Assembly (NCBI RefSeq): GCF_030930995.1
Contig: NZ_CP133217.1
Coordinates: 2,222,001 to 2,286,000, forward strand
Length of the DNA stretch: 64,000 nt
Origin: Thiothrix subterranea
GTDB taxonomy: Bacteria; Pseudomonadota; Gammaproteobacteria; Thiotrichales; Thiotrichaceae
Direction of reading: 5' to 3'
Below the pieces are notes generated by a model, which did not search any database, was not told the DNA's origin, and saw nothing but the letters and a program-made list of their open reading frames with translations. Positions 37,796 through 45,805 of this stretch are shown here, one piece after another (position 1 is the first letter of the stretch; every line of letters begins with the position of its first letter). The position numbers and the translations under genes are program-made.

Positions 37796-39725
37796 GTGTA
37801 CGCCCGACATGGGCATGAACTCATGGGGTGCAAGTCCCCTGTAGGAGAACCCACCGTTCTGGCTTTCAGAGCGGCATAACTACTAGCCGACGGCAACTGC
37901 CACCCCGCGAGGGCTGGTGGGAAGGAAGCCGAAGCGCAAAACTGCGAGCCTACGGACAGAAACGTCATACAAGGCTGAGTCTCAGGGATGAGTGGGCACA
38001 AGGTCACGAAATCCAGTGGTTCGCGAGATACAGTAAATGACGGGGTTGTGCAGTGACAGTTCATGTTCTTATTCGGGGAGATCTGCTTAACCAGCGGTCG
38101 TCGTGAACCCGTACAGGCGCGGGTATAGAAAAGGTCTGGGCGTTCTGGCATGTCATCCGCCAGCAGCGAGCGAACCGGATGACAAACGGCAGCGCGGCGG
38201 GGAGCAATCTTCACCGTGATTAAGCAGAAGTCAGCAGACGGCATAGTAGCCCAACGCCCGGCGTAATGGCGGGGACACGGTGAAGGCCGGAACATCAGGG
38301 GAGGAGCAGCCCACCTGACCTTGGCGGCAGCGATGCCAAAGGCGGTCAACGTGGCAGCGAGCCTCCCACAACATCCATTGAGCAACCATGAACATGGAAC
38401 AAACCTTACTGAATGACATTTTGTTGCCCACCAACCTGCACCCGGCATGGAAACATGTGCGGCAGAACAAGGGCAGCGCAGGCATCGACGGCATCACGCT
38501 GGACGCCTACCCGGACTGGGCGAAAGCCCACTGGGCAAACATCCGGCGCGGGTTGCTGGCGGGTTATTATTGCCCGCAGCCAGTCAGACGGGTAGAGATT
38601 CCCAAACCGAACGGCGGTGTCCGTTTGCTGGGTATTCCCACCGTCAACGACCGGCTGATCCAGCAAGCCATCGTACAACGCCTGCAACCGTTGGTTGACC
38701 CCAGCTTCTCGGAACACAGCTACGGCTTCCGTCCGCACCGTTCAGCCCACCACGCCATCAGGGCGGTACAAGGCTTCATCCGGCGCGGCGACCGTTACGC
38801 CGTGGACATCGACCTGTCGAAATTCTTCGACAACGTAGACCACGACCTGCTGATGCACCGGCTGGGCAAACGGGTCAACGACCCGCATGTTCTTACCCTG
38901 ATCGGCAAATACCTGCGGGCAGGTGTCAGCCACCACGGCAACATCGAAGCCACCCCACGGGGTGTCCCCCAAGGTGGTCCACTGTCGCCACTGTTGGCAA
39001 ACATCCTGCTCGACGACCTTGACCGGTTTCTGGAACGTAAAGGCTACCGGTTCGCCCGTTACGCCGACGACTTCGTGATTGGCGCAAAAACCCTTGCAGA
39101 AGGGCAGCGCATCAAAACTGAAGTCGAAACCTTTCTGCAAACCCTCAAGTTGCCGGTCAACGCCGACAAAAGCAGCGTCCTGCCGATGAACGAACTCTGC
39201 TTCCTCGGCTACCAGTTCCGGGGACTCCACCTTATCTGGAGTCCTGCGAGTCTGGCAGCCTTCAAGCACCGTATTCGCCAACTGACCAACCGCTCGTGGG
39301 GCGTCAGTTGGGAATACCGCTACCGGAAGCTGAAGGAATACCTCACCGGCTGGATGAACTACTTTGCTCTGGTCATCTTTGACCCGGTGGAACGGCTGGA
39401 CTACTGGATACGGCGCAGAATCCGCATGTGCTACCTCAAGCAATGGCGGAAACCGCGCACCCGCATCCGCAACCTGATCAAGCTGGGCGTCCCGGAACGG
39501 TTGGCGGTCAGCATCGGGTTGAGTTCCAAAGGCTACTACCGGCTGGCAAAGACCAAGGCCATGCAAATGGGGCTGTCGAATCGCTGGCTGAAGGAACAAG
39601 GGTTAGTGTCGCTCAAGGATCAATGGGTCAAGTGCCGTTATCCCAACGGCTGATGAACCGCCCTGTGCGGAGCCGCACGCAGGGTGGTGTGGGGGCTGGG
39701 GGTTAGAAACCTCCGGCTACCCGAT
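37796..39725 (+). mobile_element. Group II intron (IIC-attC type), copy 1
   Basis: A 1,930-bp element identical to 40785-42714. Boundaries follow from comparing the two copies and their different flanks: it starts GTGTACGCCC and ends CTACCCGAT, close to the GUGYG...AY rule. The first 590 bp are the structured RNA (domains I-IV), then comes the maturase gene, then a domain V/VI-like 3' end (GAACCGCCCTGTGCGGAGCC then GCACGCAGGGTGGTGTGGG). It lies on the plus strand, opposite to the cassettes, inside the attC of the TIR-GTPase cassette. Confidence 0.88.
38388..39653 (+). CDS. ltrA: Group II intron reverse transcriptase/maturase, copy 1
   Basis: A 421-aa protein with a reverse transcriptase domain (KGSAGIDGITLDA, SYGFRPHRSAHHAI, RGVPQGGPLSPLLANILLDDLD and catalytic YADD at 225-228). 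A maturase X-like region follows (LKEYLTGWMNYFAL). There is no HNH endonuclease domain, which fits class C introns. A few bases of GAGC precede the ATG; a second ATG is two codons in. It lets the intron splice and retrohome. It is identical in sequence to the protein at 41377. Confidence 0.95.
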   Translation: MNMEQTLLNDILLPTNLHPAWKHVRQNKGSAGIDGITLDAYPDWAKAHWANIRRGLLAGYYCPQPVRRVEIPKPNGGVRLLGIPTVNDRLIQQAIVQRLQPLVDPSFSEHSYGFRPHRSAHHAIRAVQGFIRRGDRYAVDIDLSKFFDNVDHDLLMHRLGKRVNDPHVLTLIGKYLRAGVSHHGNIEATPRGVPQGGPLSPLLANILLDDLDRFLERKGYRFARYADDFVIGAKTLAEGQRIKTEVETFLQTLKLPVNADKSSVLPMNELCFLGYQFRGLHLIWSPASLAAFKHRIRQLTNRSWGVSWEYRYRKLKEYLTGWMNYFALVIFDPVERLDYWIRRRIRMCYLKQWRKPRTRIRNLIKLGVPERLAVSIGLSSKGYYRLAKTKAMQMGLSNRWLKEQGLVSLKDQWVKCRYPNG

Positions 39726-40672
39726 TATACTAATATTGTTTTTAGTAAAATATCACGCAGCTCTTTAATCCCATGATTATAAACTGCGGATGTTGGTATG
39801 ATATTTGTTTTGCTGATATTTAACTCGCTTGCTATTAAGCTTATTTTTTCATTTATTATTGAATTTTCTGCGCTATTATTTGGCAAGTCAATATTGCCGA
39901 AATTAAGAGCGAGAATAACAGGGGTTTTATTAGAGTTGAGAATTATTTTAAATAGTCTTCTTTCGCTAATGCCAAATCCATGTCTCAACGAACTGACCCA
40001 TAATACACAATCAACCATTCTTATTAGATCGGTAGCCGACTCAATAAACTCTTCATCTGGTTTGTCACCGTAACTAAGCGTATAATGTTTTATACAATAT
40101 GTGGAACTATCTTCTTTATGTATTAATGTATTTATATTCTCAATAATTCCGTTATTAAGTGTATAAGCTAATGGTTGATCCCATAGTTTCTGTGATAATG
40201 TTGTTTTTCCTGAGCCAGTAGCACCAATTATCAATGTGGATAACGTTAGAGAAGCTTCAGTAGATAAAACTTGGTTAGAGACCTTGATGATTTTATGAGT
40301 AATCTCATTCATAGGTAATTGCGAATTTATAGCTAATTTATCTGCTAGAATCGGAGAGAATCTAAGTATATCTTGTTGTTTAATCATGTGCCAAATGGGG
40401 ATAATGACCTTTTTATTGCCGTTATCACGTGCTATAAGTGCATCAAGTTCTTTATTAGGCCATTCTTTAGCAAAAAAATTAGGACTTAGTATCACTATGC
40501 CAAAATTTGAATGTATTAAACCATAGTCAATAGAACGTCGTAAACTATCGCCCACACATAATGTAAATTCGTCAAACCAGACACGTTTGCCACGCTTAGC
40601 AAGTGAAAATGCAATTTCTCTAGCTAAAGATTTATCTTCACTTGCATGTGAAATAAAAAAATCCCACGACAT
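39725..40672 (-). CDS. TIR domain - P-loop GTPase fusion, integron cassette gene
   Basis: A 315-aa protein. Residues 1 to about 125 form a TIR domain (DFFISHASEDKSLAREI, VWFDEFTLCVGDSLRRSID, then WPNKELDALI with probable catalytic Glu75). The rest is a GTPase with P-loop GATGSGKT (150-157), NFGN in the G4 position and TSAVYNHG as G5. The start is ATG 40672, preceded by AGGAGGT; the frame stays open beyond it only through intron DNA. The TAA uses the last base of the intron; without the intron TAG would be formed. TIR fusions often act in anti-phage NAD+ depletion, so a defence role is inferred. Confidence 0.82.
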   Translation of the reverse strand: MSWDFFISHASEDKSLAREIAFSLAKRGKRVWFDEFTLCVGDSLRRSIDYGLIHSNFGIVILSPNFFAKEWPNKELDALIARDNGNKKVIIPIWHMIKQQDILRFSPILADKLAINSQLPMNEITHKIIKVSNQVLSTEASLTLSTLIIGATGSGKTTLSQKLWDQPLAYTLNNGIIENINTLIHKEDSSTYCIKHYTLSYGDKPDEEFIESATDLIRMVDCVLWVSSLRHGFGISERRLFKIILNSNKTPVILALNFGNIDLPNNSAENSIINEKISLIASELNISKTNIIPTSAVYNHGIKELRDILLKTILV

Positions 40673-40705
40673 ATAACCTCCTGTGTTTATATGCGCTTTT
40701 CGTAT

Positions 40706-40784
40706 AACGTCATGTGTGACGGGCGCGGCGGGGGGCGATTGGACGGAGACGCGGGCTGTCACTGCGTCCGTCGTCGAATAAATT
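40706..40784 (-). other. attC-like site B, split by the second intron
   Basis: Top-strand AAC at 40706-40708 is followed by GTCATGTGTGACGGGCGCGG, and the other arm has GTCACTGCGTCCGTCGTCGA, one base different from site A. It belongs to the protease cassette upstream (right), and the intron begins at 40785. The TIR-GTPase cassette starts with TT on its left, 34 bp before that gene's ATG. Confidence 0.78.
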
Positions 40785-42714
40785 GTGTACGCCCGACATG
40801 GGCATGAACTCATGGGGTGCAAGTCCCCTGTAGGAGAACCCACCGTTCTGGCTTTCAGAGCGGCATAACTACTAGCCGACGGCAACTGCCACCCCGCGAG
40901 GGCTGGTGGGAAGGAAGCCGAAGCGCAAAACTGCGAGCCTACGGACAGAAACGTCATACAAGGCTGAGTCTCAGGGATGAGTGGGCACAAGGTCACGAAA
41001 TCCAGTGGTTCGCGAGATACAGTAAATGACGGGGTTGTGCAGTGACAGTTCATGTTCTTATTCGGGGAGATCTGCTTAACCAGCGGTCGTCGTGAACCCG
41101 TACAGGCGCGGGTATAGAAAAGGTCTGGGCGTTCTGGCATGTCATCCGCCAGCAGCGAGCGAACCGGATGACAAACGGCAGCGCGGCGGGGAGCAATCTT
41201 CACCGTGATTAAGCAGAAGTCAGCAGACGGCATAGTAGCCCAACGCCCGGCGTAATGGCGGGGACACGGTGAAGGCCGGAACATCAGGGGAGGAGCAGCC
41301 CACCTGACCTTGGCGGCAGCGATGCCAAAGGCGGTCAACGTGGCAGCGAGCCTCCCACAACATCCATTGAGCAACCATGAACATGGAACAAACCTTACTG
41401 AATGACATTTTGTTGCCCACCAACCTGCACCCGGCATGGAAACATGTGCGGCAGAACAAGGGCAGCGCAGGCATCGACGGCATCACGCTGGACGCCTACC
41501 CGGACTGGGCGAAAGCCCACTGGGCAAACATCCGGCGCGGGTTGCTGGCGGGTTATTATTGCCCGCAGCCAGTCAGACGGGTAGAGATTCCCAAACCGAA
41601 CGGCGGTGTCCGTTTGCTGGGTATTCCCACCGTCAACGACCGGCTGATCCAGCAAGCCATCGTACAACGCCTGCAACCGTTGGTTGACCCCAGCTTCTCG
41701 GAACACAGCTACGGCTTCCGTCCGCACCGTTCAGCCCACCACGCCATCAGGGCGGTACAAGGCTTCATCCGGCGCGGCGACCGTTACGCCGTGGACATCG
41801 ACCTGTCGAAATTCTTCGACAACGTAGACCACGACCTGCTGATGCACCGGCTGGGCAAACGGGTCAACGACCCGCATGTTCTTACCCTGATCGGCAAATA
41901 CCTGCGGGCAGGTGTCAGCCACCACGGCAACATCGAAGCCACCCCACGGGGTGTCCCCCAAGGTGGTCCACTGTCGCCACTGTTGGCAAACATCCTGCTC
42001 GACGACCTTGACCGGTTTCTGGAACGTAAAGGCTACCGGTTCGCCCGTTACGCCGACGACTTCGTGATTGGCGCAAAAACCCTTGCAGAAGGGCAGCGCA
42101 TCAAAACTGAAGTCGAAACCTTTCTGCAAACCCTCAAGTTGCCGGTCAACGCCGACAAAAGCAGCGTCCTGCCGATGAACGAACTCTGCTTCCTCGGCTA
42201 CCAGTTCCGGGGACTCCACCTTATCTGGAGTCCTGCGAGTCTGGCAGCCTTCAAGCACCGTATTCGCCAACTGACCAACCGCTCGTGGGGCGTCAGTTGG
42301 GAATACCGCTACCGGAAGCTGAAGGAATACCTCACCGGCTGGATGAACTACTTTGCTCTGGTCATCTTTGACCCGGTGGAACGGCTGGACTACTGGATAC
42401 GGCGCAGAATCCGCATGTGCTACCTCAAGCAATGGCGGAAACCGCGCACCCGCATCCGCAACCTGATCAAGCTGGGCGTCCCGGAACGGTTGGCGGTCAG
42501 CATCGGGTTGAGTTCCAAAGGCTACTACCGGCTGGCAAAGACCAAGGCCATGCAAATGGGGCTGTCGAATCGCTGGCTGAAGGAACAAGGGTTAGTGTCG
42601 CTCAAGGATCAATGGGTCAAGTGCCGTTATCCCAACGGCTGATGAACCGCCCTGTGCGGAGCCGCACGCAGGGTGGTGTGGGGGCTGGGGGTTAGAAACC
42701 TCCGGCTACCCGAT
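40785..42714 (+). mobile_element. Group II intron (IIC-attC type), copy 2
   Basis: Identical in length (1,930 bp) and, as far as I compared by eye, in sequence to copy 1 at 37796-39725. It is inserted at the same point of a second attC-like site: five-prime flank ...CGTCGTCGAATAAATT, three-prime flank TAGCTCTC. Identity of the copies implies a recent jump or gene conversion. Confidence 0.88.
41377..42642 (+). CDS. ltrA: Group II intron reverse transcriptase/maturase, copy 2
   Basis: Translation is identical to that at 38388: 421 aa with YADD at 225-228, PQGGPLSP and no endonuclease domain. Reading frames that cross the intron RNA on the minus strand are shadows. Being intact in both copies, either could support splicing of both introns. 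Confidence 0.95.
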   Translation: MNMEQTLLNDILLPTNLHPAWKHVRQNKGSAGIDGITLDAYPDWAKAHWANIRRGLLAGYYCPQPVRRVEIPKPNGGVRLLGIPTVNDRLIQQAIVQRLQPLVDPSFSEHSYGFRPHRSAHHAIRAVQGFIRRGDRYAVDIDLSKFFDNVDHDLLMHRLGKRVNDPHVLTLIGKYLRAGVSHHGNIEATPRGVPQGGPLSPLLANILLDDLDRFLERKGYRFARYADDFVIGAKTLAEGQRIKTEVETFLQTLKLPVNADKSSVLPMNELCFLGYQFRGLHLIWSPASLAAFKHRIRQLTNRSWGVSWEYRYRKLKEYLTGWMNYFALVIFDPVERLDYWIRRRIRMCYLKQWRKPRTRIRNLIKLGVPERLAVSIGLSSKGYYRLAKTKAMQMGLSNRWLKEQGLVSLKDQWVKCRYPNG

Positions 42715-43568
42715 TAGCTCTCTTCTTCTGAAGAAATATATTGGAGCCTATGATAAGCACATTGAACTTCTGGTAAATTATCATGCGATTCAATTGCAGC
42801 TACTAAGTCTCGTAATACATCCATTTTCCATACAATACCCAGATCTGATTCTTTATTTATACGTCCGCTATAAATACCAATAAAGTGAACCATTTCTGTT
42901 TTGGCTTGATAAAGCTCATCTTTATATTTAACTACATCGCCCGGTTTAAATCTCGCTATAACTAATGAACCTGATTGTCCCGGTCTAGCTCTGCAATCAA
43001 TCAAGAAAGATGGTAAATTTTTATAATCAGTGGCTGGTTCTGATGCAATATATCCAGTTGACCATATTGCAAAATTATCATTTAGTCCGAATGGAAAACC
43101 TAGTACGTGAACTCGATCACCAACTTGCCATTTATGCCAGTCTTCTTCAAGATTAACAAATAAGTGAATGGCGTTACTTATTTCAGAGATTAGAATACCA
43201 GCAACATCAATGGATGATCCAAATTGTGGATGTTCTATCCATATAGGCTCATTAAAGTCATCATCTTTATACAAATCAAATGCATACCAAAATGGTTCAT
43301 GTGAACCCAATACTCGAAAACGTATATTATTAGGAACTGCTAAGTTTTTAGTATCTAATGGTTTTCCTGTTTCTTGATGGCAACCTGTTAAGTTATGTCG
43401 ATTTGTAATAAAAACAGGGCCTTTGGATGAATTTACGAAAAAAGCAGTCCCGGATGCTAAATTTATATCATTGAAATACATTTCTATATACAAAACTCTT
43501 ATTGAGTTCTGATTTATTTCTCCCTTCATTTTTTTATCATTTTCATTTTCTGACATATTTGCAGTCAT
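42714..43568 (-). CDS. Trypsin-like serine protease-fold protein, integron cassette gene
   Basis: A 284-aa protein with a chymotrypsin-type triad: His58 in FITNRHNLTG, Asp121 in SSIDVAGIL and Ser199 in ARPGQSGSLV. HVLGFPFGL is another common segment of bacterial trypsin-like (Do/HtrA-like and defence-associated) proteases. There is no signal peptide, so it acts in the cytoplasm if at all. The stop is completed by the last intron base (TAA); in the intronless site TAA would also arise. The cassette is flanked by attC-like sites C (right) and B (left of the intron). Physiological target unknown. Confidence 0.78.
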   Translation of the reverse strand: MTANMSENENDKKMKGEINQNSIRVLYIEMYFNDINLASGTAFFVNSSKGPVFITNRHNLTGCHQETGKPLDTKNLAVPNNIRFRVLGSHEPFWYAFDLYKDDDFNEPIWIEHPQFGSSIDVAGILISEISNAIHLFVNLEEDWHKWQVGDRVHVLGFPFGLNDNFAIWSTGYIASEPATDYKNLPSFLIDCRARPGQSGSLVIARFKPGDVVKYKDELYQAKTEMVHFIGIYSGRINKESDLGIVWKMDVLRDLVAAIESHDNLPEVQCAYHRLQYISSEEES

Positions 43569-43581
43569 CTCATTTATTTAG

Positions 43582-43670
43582 AGCTAACGTCATGGCTGAC
43601 GGCGTGGCGGGGAATAAAAATTAAGAATCGCGGGCTGTCACCGCGTCCGTCGTCGATCTGCTAGTTAGCC
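43582..43670 (-). other. attC-like site C (uninterrupted)
   Basis: An 89-bp imperfect palindrome. Its ends AGCTAAC (43582-43588) and GTTAGCC (43664-43670) mirror each other as R boxes. Inner arms CATGGCTGACGGCGTGGCGG and GTCACCGCGTCCGTCGTCGA pair with mismatches, and an AT-rich loop lies between. It follows the stop of the AlbA_2 gene directly. This is the only one of the three related sites without an intron. Confidence 0.82.
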
Positions 43671-44246
43671 TATTGTTATCCCTATCATAACTAATAATAA
43701 TTTTGCCACTCCAGTGGCTAATGCTCCTAAAAAAGCATAAAAAAATTTGCGTTTCCATGAATTTGCTTGTTCAAATGAGTCTCGGAGTTTTCCAATTTCT
43801 TCAGTTTGTTTTATAACAGTTTGGCTTAATGATTCAATCGCTTTACTATGATCAATTTTTTTTATGAATATTTCTTTCAGTTGTTCTGCGCTTAGGGGAC
43901 GGGAAGTTTCTCCTATTCTAACAAAATATCCAGAGGTTGTACCTACAGGCGACGAAGCTTTATCAACTTGTATAATGCCGATTTTTTTATCTTGAAATTC
44001 GATAATCTTGTATGATGTCTTTGGCAGTCCTGTAATATGTGAAGTTGTTTGTAGATACATTTTTTTAAATTTATCTGGATCAACGCCGACAACTATGTTT
44101 GGTTCTTTTATGCCAATTAGAATTGTCCCACCCTCTGTATTAGAGAAAGCAGATATTATACGGGCTATAATTTGTGGAGATGGGACTTGCTCTTTAAACT
44201 CTATGGTTTGATCTTCACCATGATCAAGTAGTTCTTGTATGTTCAA
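43665..44246 (-). CDS. AlbA_2 (Schlafen-type) domain protein with C-terminal membrane helix, cassette gene
   Basis: A 193-aa protein. Residues 1 to about 125 match the AlbA_2 fold: LLDHGEDQTIEFKEQVPSPQIIARIISAFSN, GGTILIGIKEPN and GYFVRIGETSRPLSAEQL. A short coiled-coil-like part (IESLSQTVIKQTEEIGKLRDSF) leads to one C-terminal membrane helix (FFYAFLGALATGVAKLLLVMIG). AlbA_2 domains bind nucleic acid or act with nucleases; a membrane-tethered form is uncommon and could be a defence effector. The stop TAA is part of the GGCTAAC end of attC site C, so the cassette is compact. Confidence 0.75.
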   Translation of the reverse strand: MNIQELLDHGEDQTIEFKEQVPSPQIIARIISAFSNTEGGTILIGIKEPNIVVGVDPDKFKKMYLQTTSHITGLPKTSYKIIEFQDKKIGIIQVDKASSPVGTTSGYFVRIGETSRPLSAEQLKEIFIKKIDHSKAIESLSQTVIKQTEEIGKLRDSFEQANSWKRKFFYAFLGALATGVAKLLLVMIGITIG

Positions 44247-44307
44247 AAAGGTAACTCCATTTTTTAAATAAGATTTTTGGTTTCAGTGAACATGATTGAT
44301 TTGTGCT

Positions 44308-44426
44308 AACGTCATATCATGAGAAGATATTCCCCGTAGAACTTAATCGAAGCCTAAGCAGTTCCCCAACCTGCTGAACTTCAACAAGAACCACTGGGAA
44401 TATACTTCTCTATGCTCCTTGTTATG
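44308..44426 (-). other. attC-like site D, attC of the 4.48-kb unit copy 1
   Basis: Outer AAC (44308-44310) and GTTATG (44421-44426) are the R boxes. The inner arms ATCATGAGAAGATATTCCC and GGGAATATACTTCTCTATG pair over their length except for single unpaired bases, the extrahelical-base pattern that marks attC strands. The loop of about 65 bases is long. Its sequence differs from sites A-C, so this cassette is foreign to the array. Confidence 0.82.
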
Positions 44427-44570
44427 TCTTTGGAACGCCTCGCTTCTCGTTCCCTCCATTATGTTCAAGGTCAAACATAGGGGTAGTTCCCCCTGTCTTC
44501 TACCGCGAAGCGCGATAGTCACGGAGCTTCTACCGAAGGCTCATCATGAACCCTCGGTAGCTACGCAAGC

Positions 44571-45518
44571 CTACATATCCAATGGACTGATCACACCAGC
44601 ACCGCCCGTTCTTGCCACATGCAGGTAAATTGCTGTGGTACTGATGTCAGAATGCCCTAACAGCTTCTGTATAGTCACAATATCAGTGCCTTTTTCCAGC
44701 AAATAGGTAGCAAAGGTATGCCGCAGTAGGTGAGGGTGCATGTTCTTGTTGAGTCCTGCTTGCTTTCCCGCCTCGCGTAGTGCCTTCTGGATATTGGTTT
44801 CGTGGATGTGCCACCTTCTCACCAGTTGAGTTTGAGGACATACAGACAATTTCCCCGATGGAAAGACCCACTGCCAGCCGTAGTCCTTCGAGTTGTATTT
44901 CTTCTCTAAGCCTTGGGGTAAGAACACTGTCCCAAAGCCATTTGCTAAATCGTTGTCATGTAGTTTTTTCACCTTGACTAAGTGATTCTGAAGCTCTTCC
45001 TTCAGTGATAGTGGCAACGGCGTTACTCTATCCTTGTTCCCCTTGCCCTGTTTGATCATGATCTGGTTGCGGTCAAACGCAATGTCCTTAACCCTTAGCT
45101 CCATGATTTCCATCAGTCGGCATCCAGTGCCATACAGTAGACGACAGATAAGCAAGTGCATACCTTTTAGATGTGAGAACACAGCGGCTAACTCTTCCTG
45201 ACTTAGAACCTCAGGCATCTTCTGGGGTCGTTTGCTCTTGGCTATGTTGTCCATGTAGTCCAGTTGTATCTTAAGTACCTGATTATACATAAACATAATG
45301 CTGTTAAATGCTTGCTTGCTGGTGCTGACACTCACGCCACGAGTGTTTACCAGATAACTGATATAGCCTTCTACGTGCTTACTCGTCAGGTCTTTAGGGT
45401 GTTGTTTTCCATGATAAATAATAAACTTCCTGATCCAGCCTATATAAGCCTTCTCAGTCTTTAGGGAATAGTTGCGCAGTCTGATTACAGATGCAATTTC
45501 GTCTAGTAGCTTTGACAT
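44571..45518 (-). CDS. intI: Integron integrase IntI (intact), unit copy 1
   Basis: A 315-aa tyrosine recombinase. Catalytic residues Arg134, Lys159, His263, Arg266, His289 and Tyr298 have nearly the spacing of IntI1 (131, 3, 23 and 9 residues there against 129, 3, 23 and 9 here). The integron-specific extra segment is present (residues about 200-245, with YGWQWVFPSGKLSV and RRWHIHETNIQKALREAG), which separates IntI from XerC/D. Start ATG 45518 follows GGAG; a frame extends 18 codons further. Unlike a platform integrase, it lies within a cassette, read in cassette orientation. Confidence 0.93.
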   Translation of the reverse strand: MSKLLDEIASVIRLRNYSLKTEKAYIGWIRKFIIYHGKQHPKDLTSKHVEGYISYLVNTRGVSVSTSKQAFNSIMFMYNQVLKIQLDYMDNIAKSKRPQKMPEVLSQEELAAVFSHLKGMHLLICRLLYGTGCRLMEIMELRVKDIAFDRNQIMIKQGKGNKDRVTPLPLSLKEELQNHLVKVKKLHDNDLANGFGTVFLPQGLEKKYNSKDYGWQWVFPSGKLSVCPQTQLVRRWHIHETNIQKALREAGKQAGLNKNMHPHLLRHTFATYLLEKGTDIVTIQKLLGHSDISTTAIYLHVARTGGAGVISPLDM

Positions 45519-45610
45519 TGGGGTAAATCTCCAAATAGCAGACACGACAAAGCCAACCGGATAGTTTCCCATCCAGTTGGGTTGTAGGGTTGGTTAAGGG
45601 TTGTTAGGTC

Positions 45611-45805
45611 TTAGGAGCTAAGACGCTGAGTAAAGCTGTTGTTCTCCAAAGCAGCTTGGGCTTCTGCTTGGGTCTTGAAGTATTCAACAGATTCACGGGA
45701 GACAGGGATAAAGTCTTGGGACGTACCGATGTAGTAACCAGCACGAGATTGCAGAACAGAGAGTTCCAGATAGTAGCCGATTTGTGCAGCTAAGAAACCT
45801 TTCAT
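45611..45805 (-). CDS. Small protein of unknown function, unit copy 1
   Basis: A 64-aa protein (MKGFLAAQIGYYLELSVLQSRAGYYIG then FIPVSRESVEYFKTQAEAQAAL). AGAGG lies eight bases before ATG 45805; an ATG two codons upstream is also possible. The RAGYYIG...SRES.EYF pattern looks like a small protein family without known role. It is upstream of intI in the same direction and identical in copy 2, so it could form an operon with it. No membrane helix or DNA-binding motif is clear. Confidence 0.65.
   Translation of the reverse strand: MKGFLAAQIGYYLELSVLQSRAGYYIGTSQDFIPVSRESVEYFKTQAEAQAALENNSFTQRLSS

Noticed and set aside
37660-38448. Long minus-strand open frames (262 aa at 37660-38448 and the matching part at 40673-41437)
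   Set aside because: They run through the structured RNA part of the group II intron, opposite to its maturase, and repeat only because the intron is duplicated. No ribosome site or domain.
39725-41437. 570-aa frame joining the TIR-GTPase to intron sequence
   Set aside because: The TIR domain begins at ATG 40672 with a strong AGGAGGT site; the N-terminal 255 residues are intron and attC DNA read on the wrong strand.
44419-44628. Plus-strand 69-aa frame at the left end of the unit (also 48901-49110)
   Set aside because: It overlaps the attC stem and the integrase end on the opposite strand and has no ribosome site.
44571-45518. XerC/XerD or ordinary phage integrase for the unit recombinase
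   Set aside because: The extra segment with YGWQWVFPS and HIHETNIQKALREA between the Lys and HxxR boxes is typical of IntI and absent from Xer proteins.
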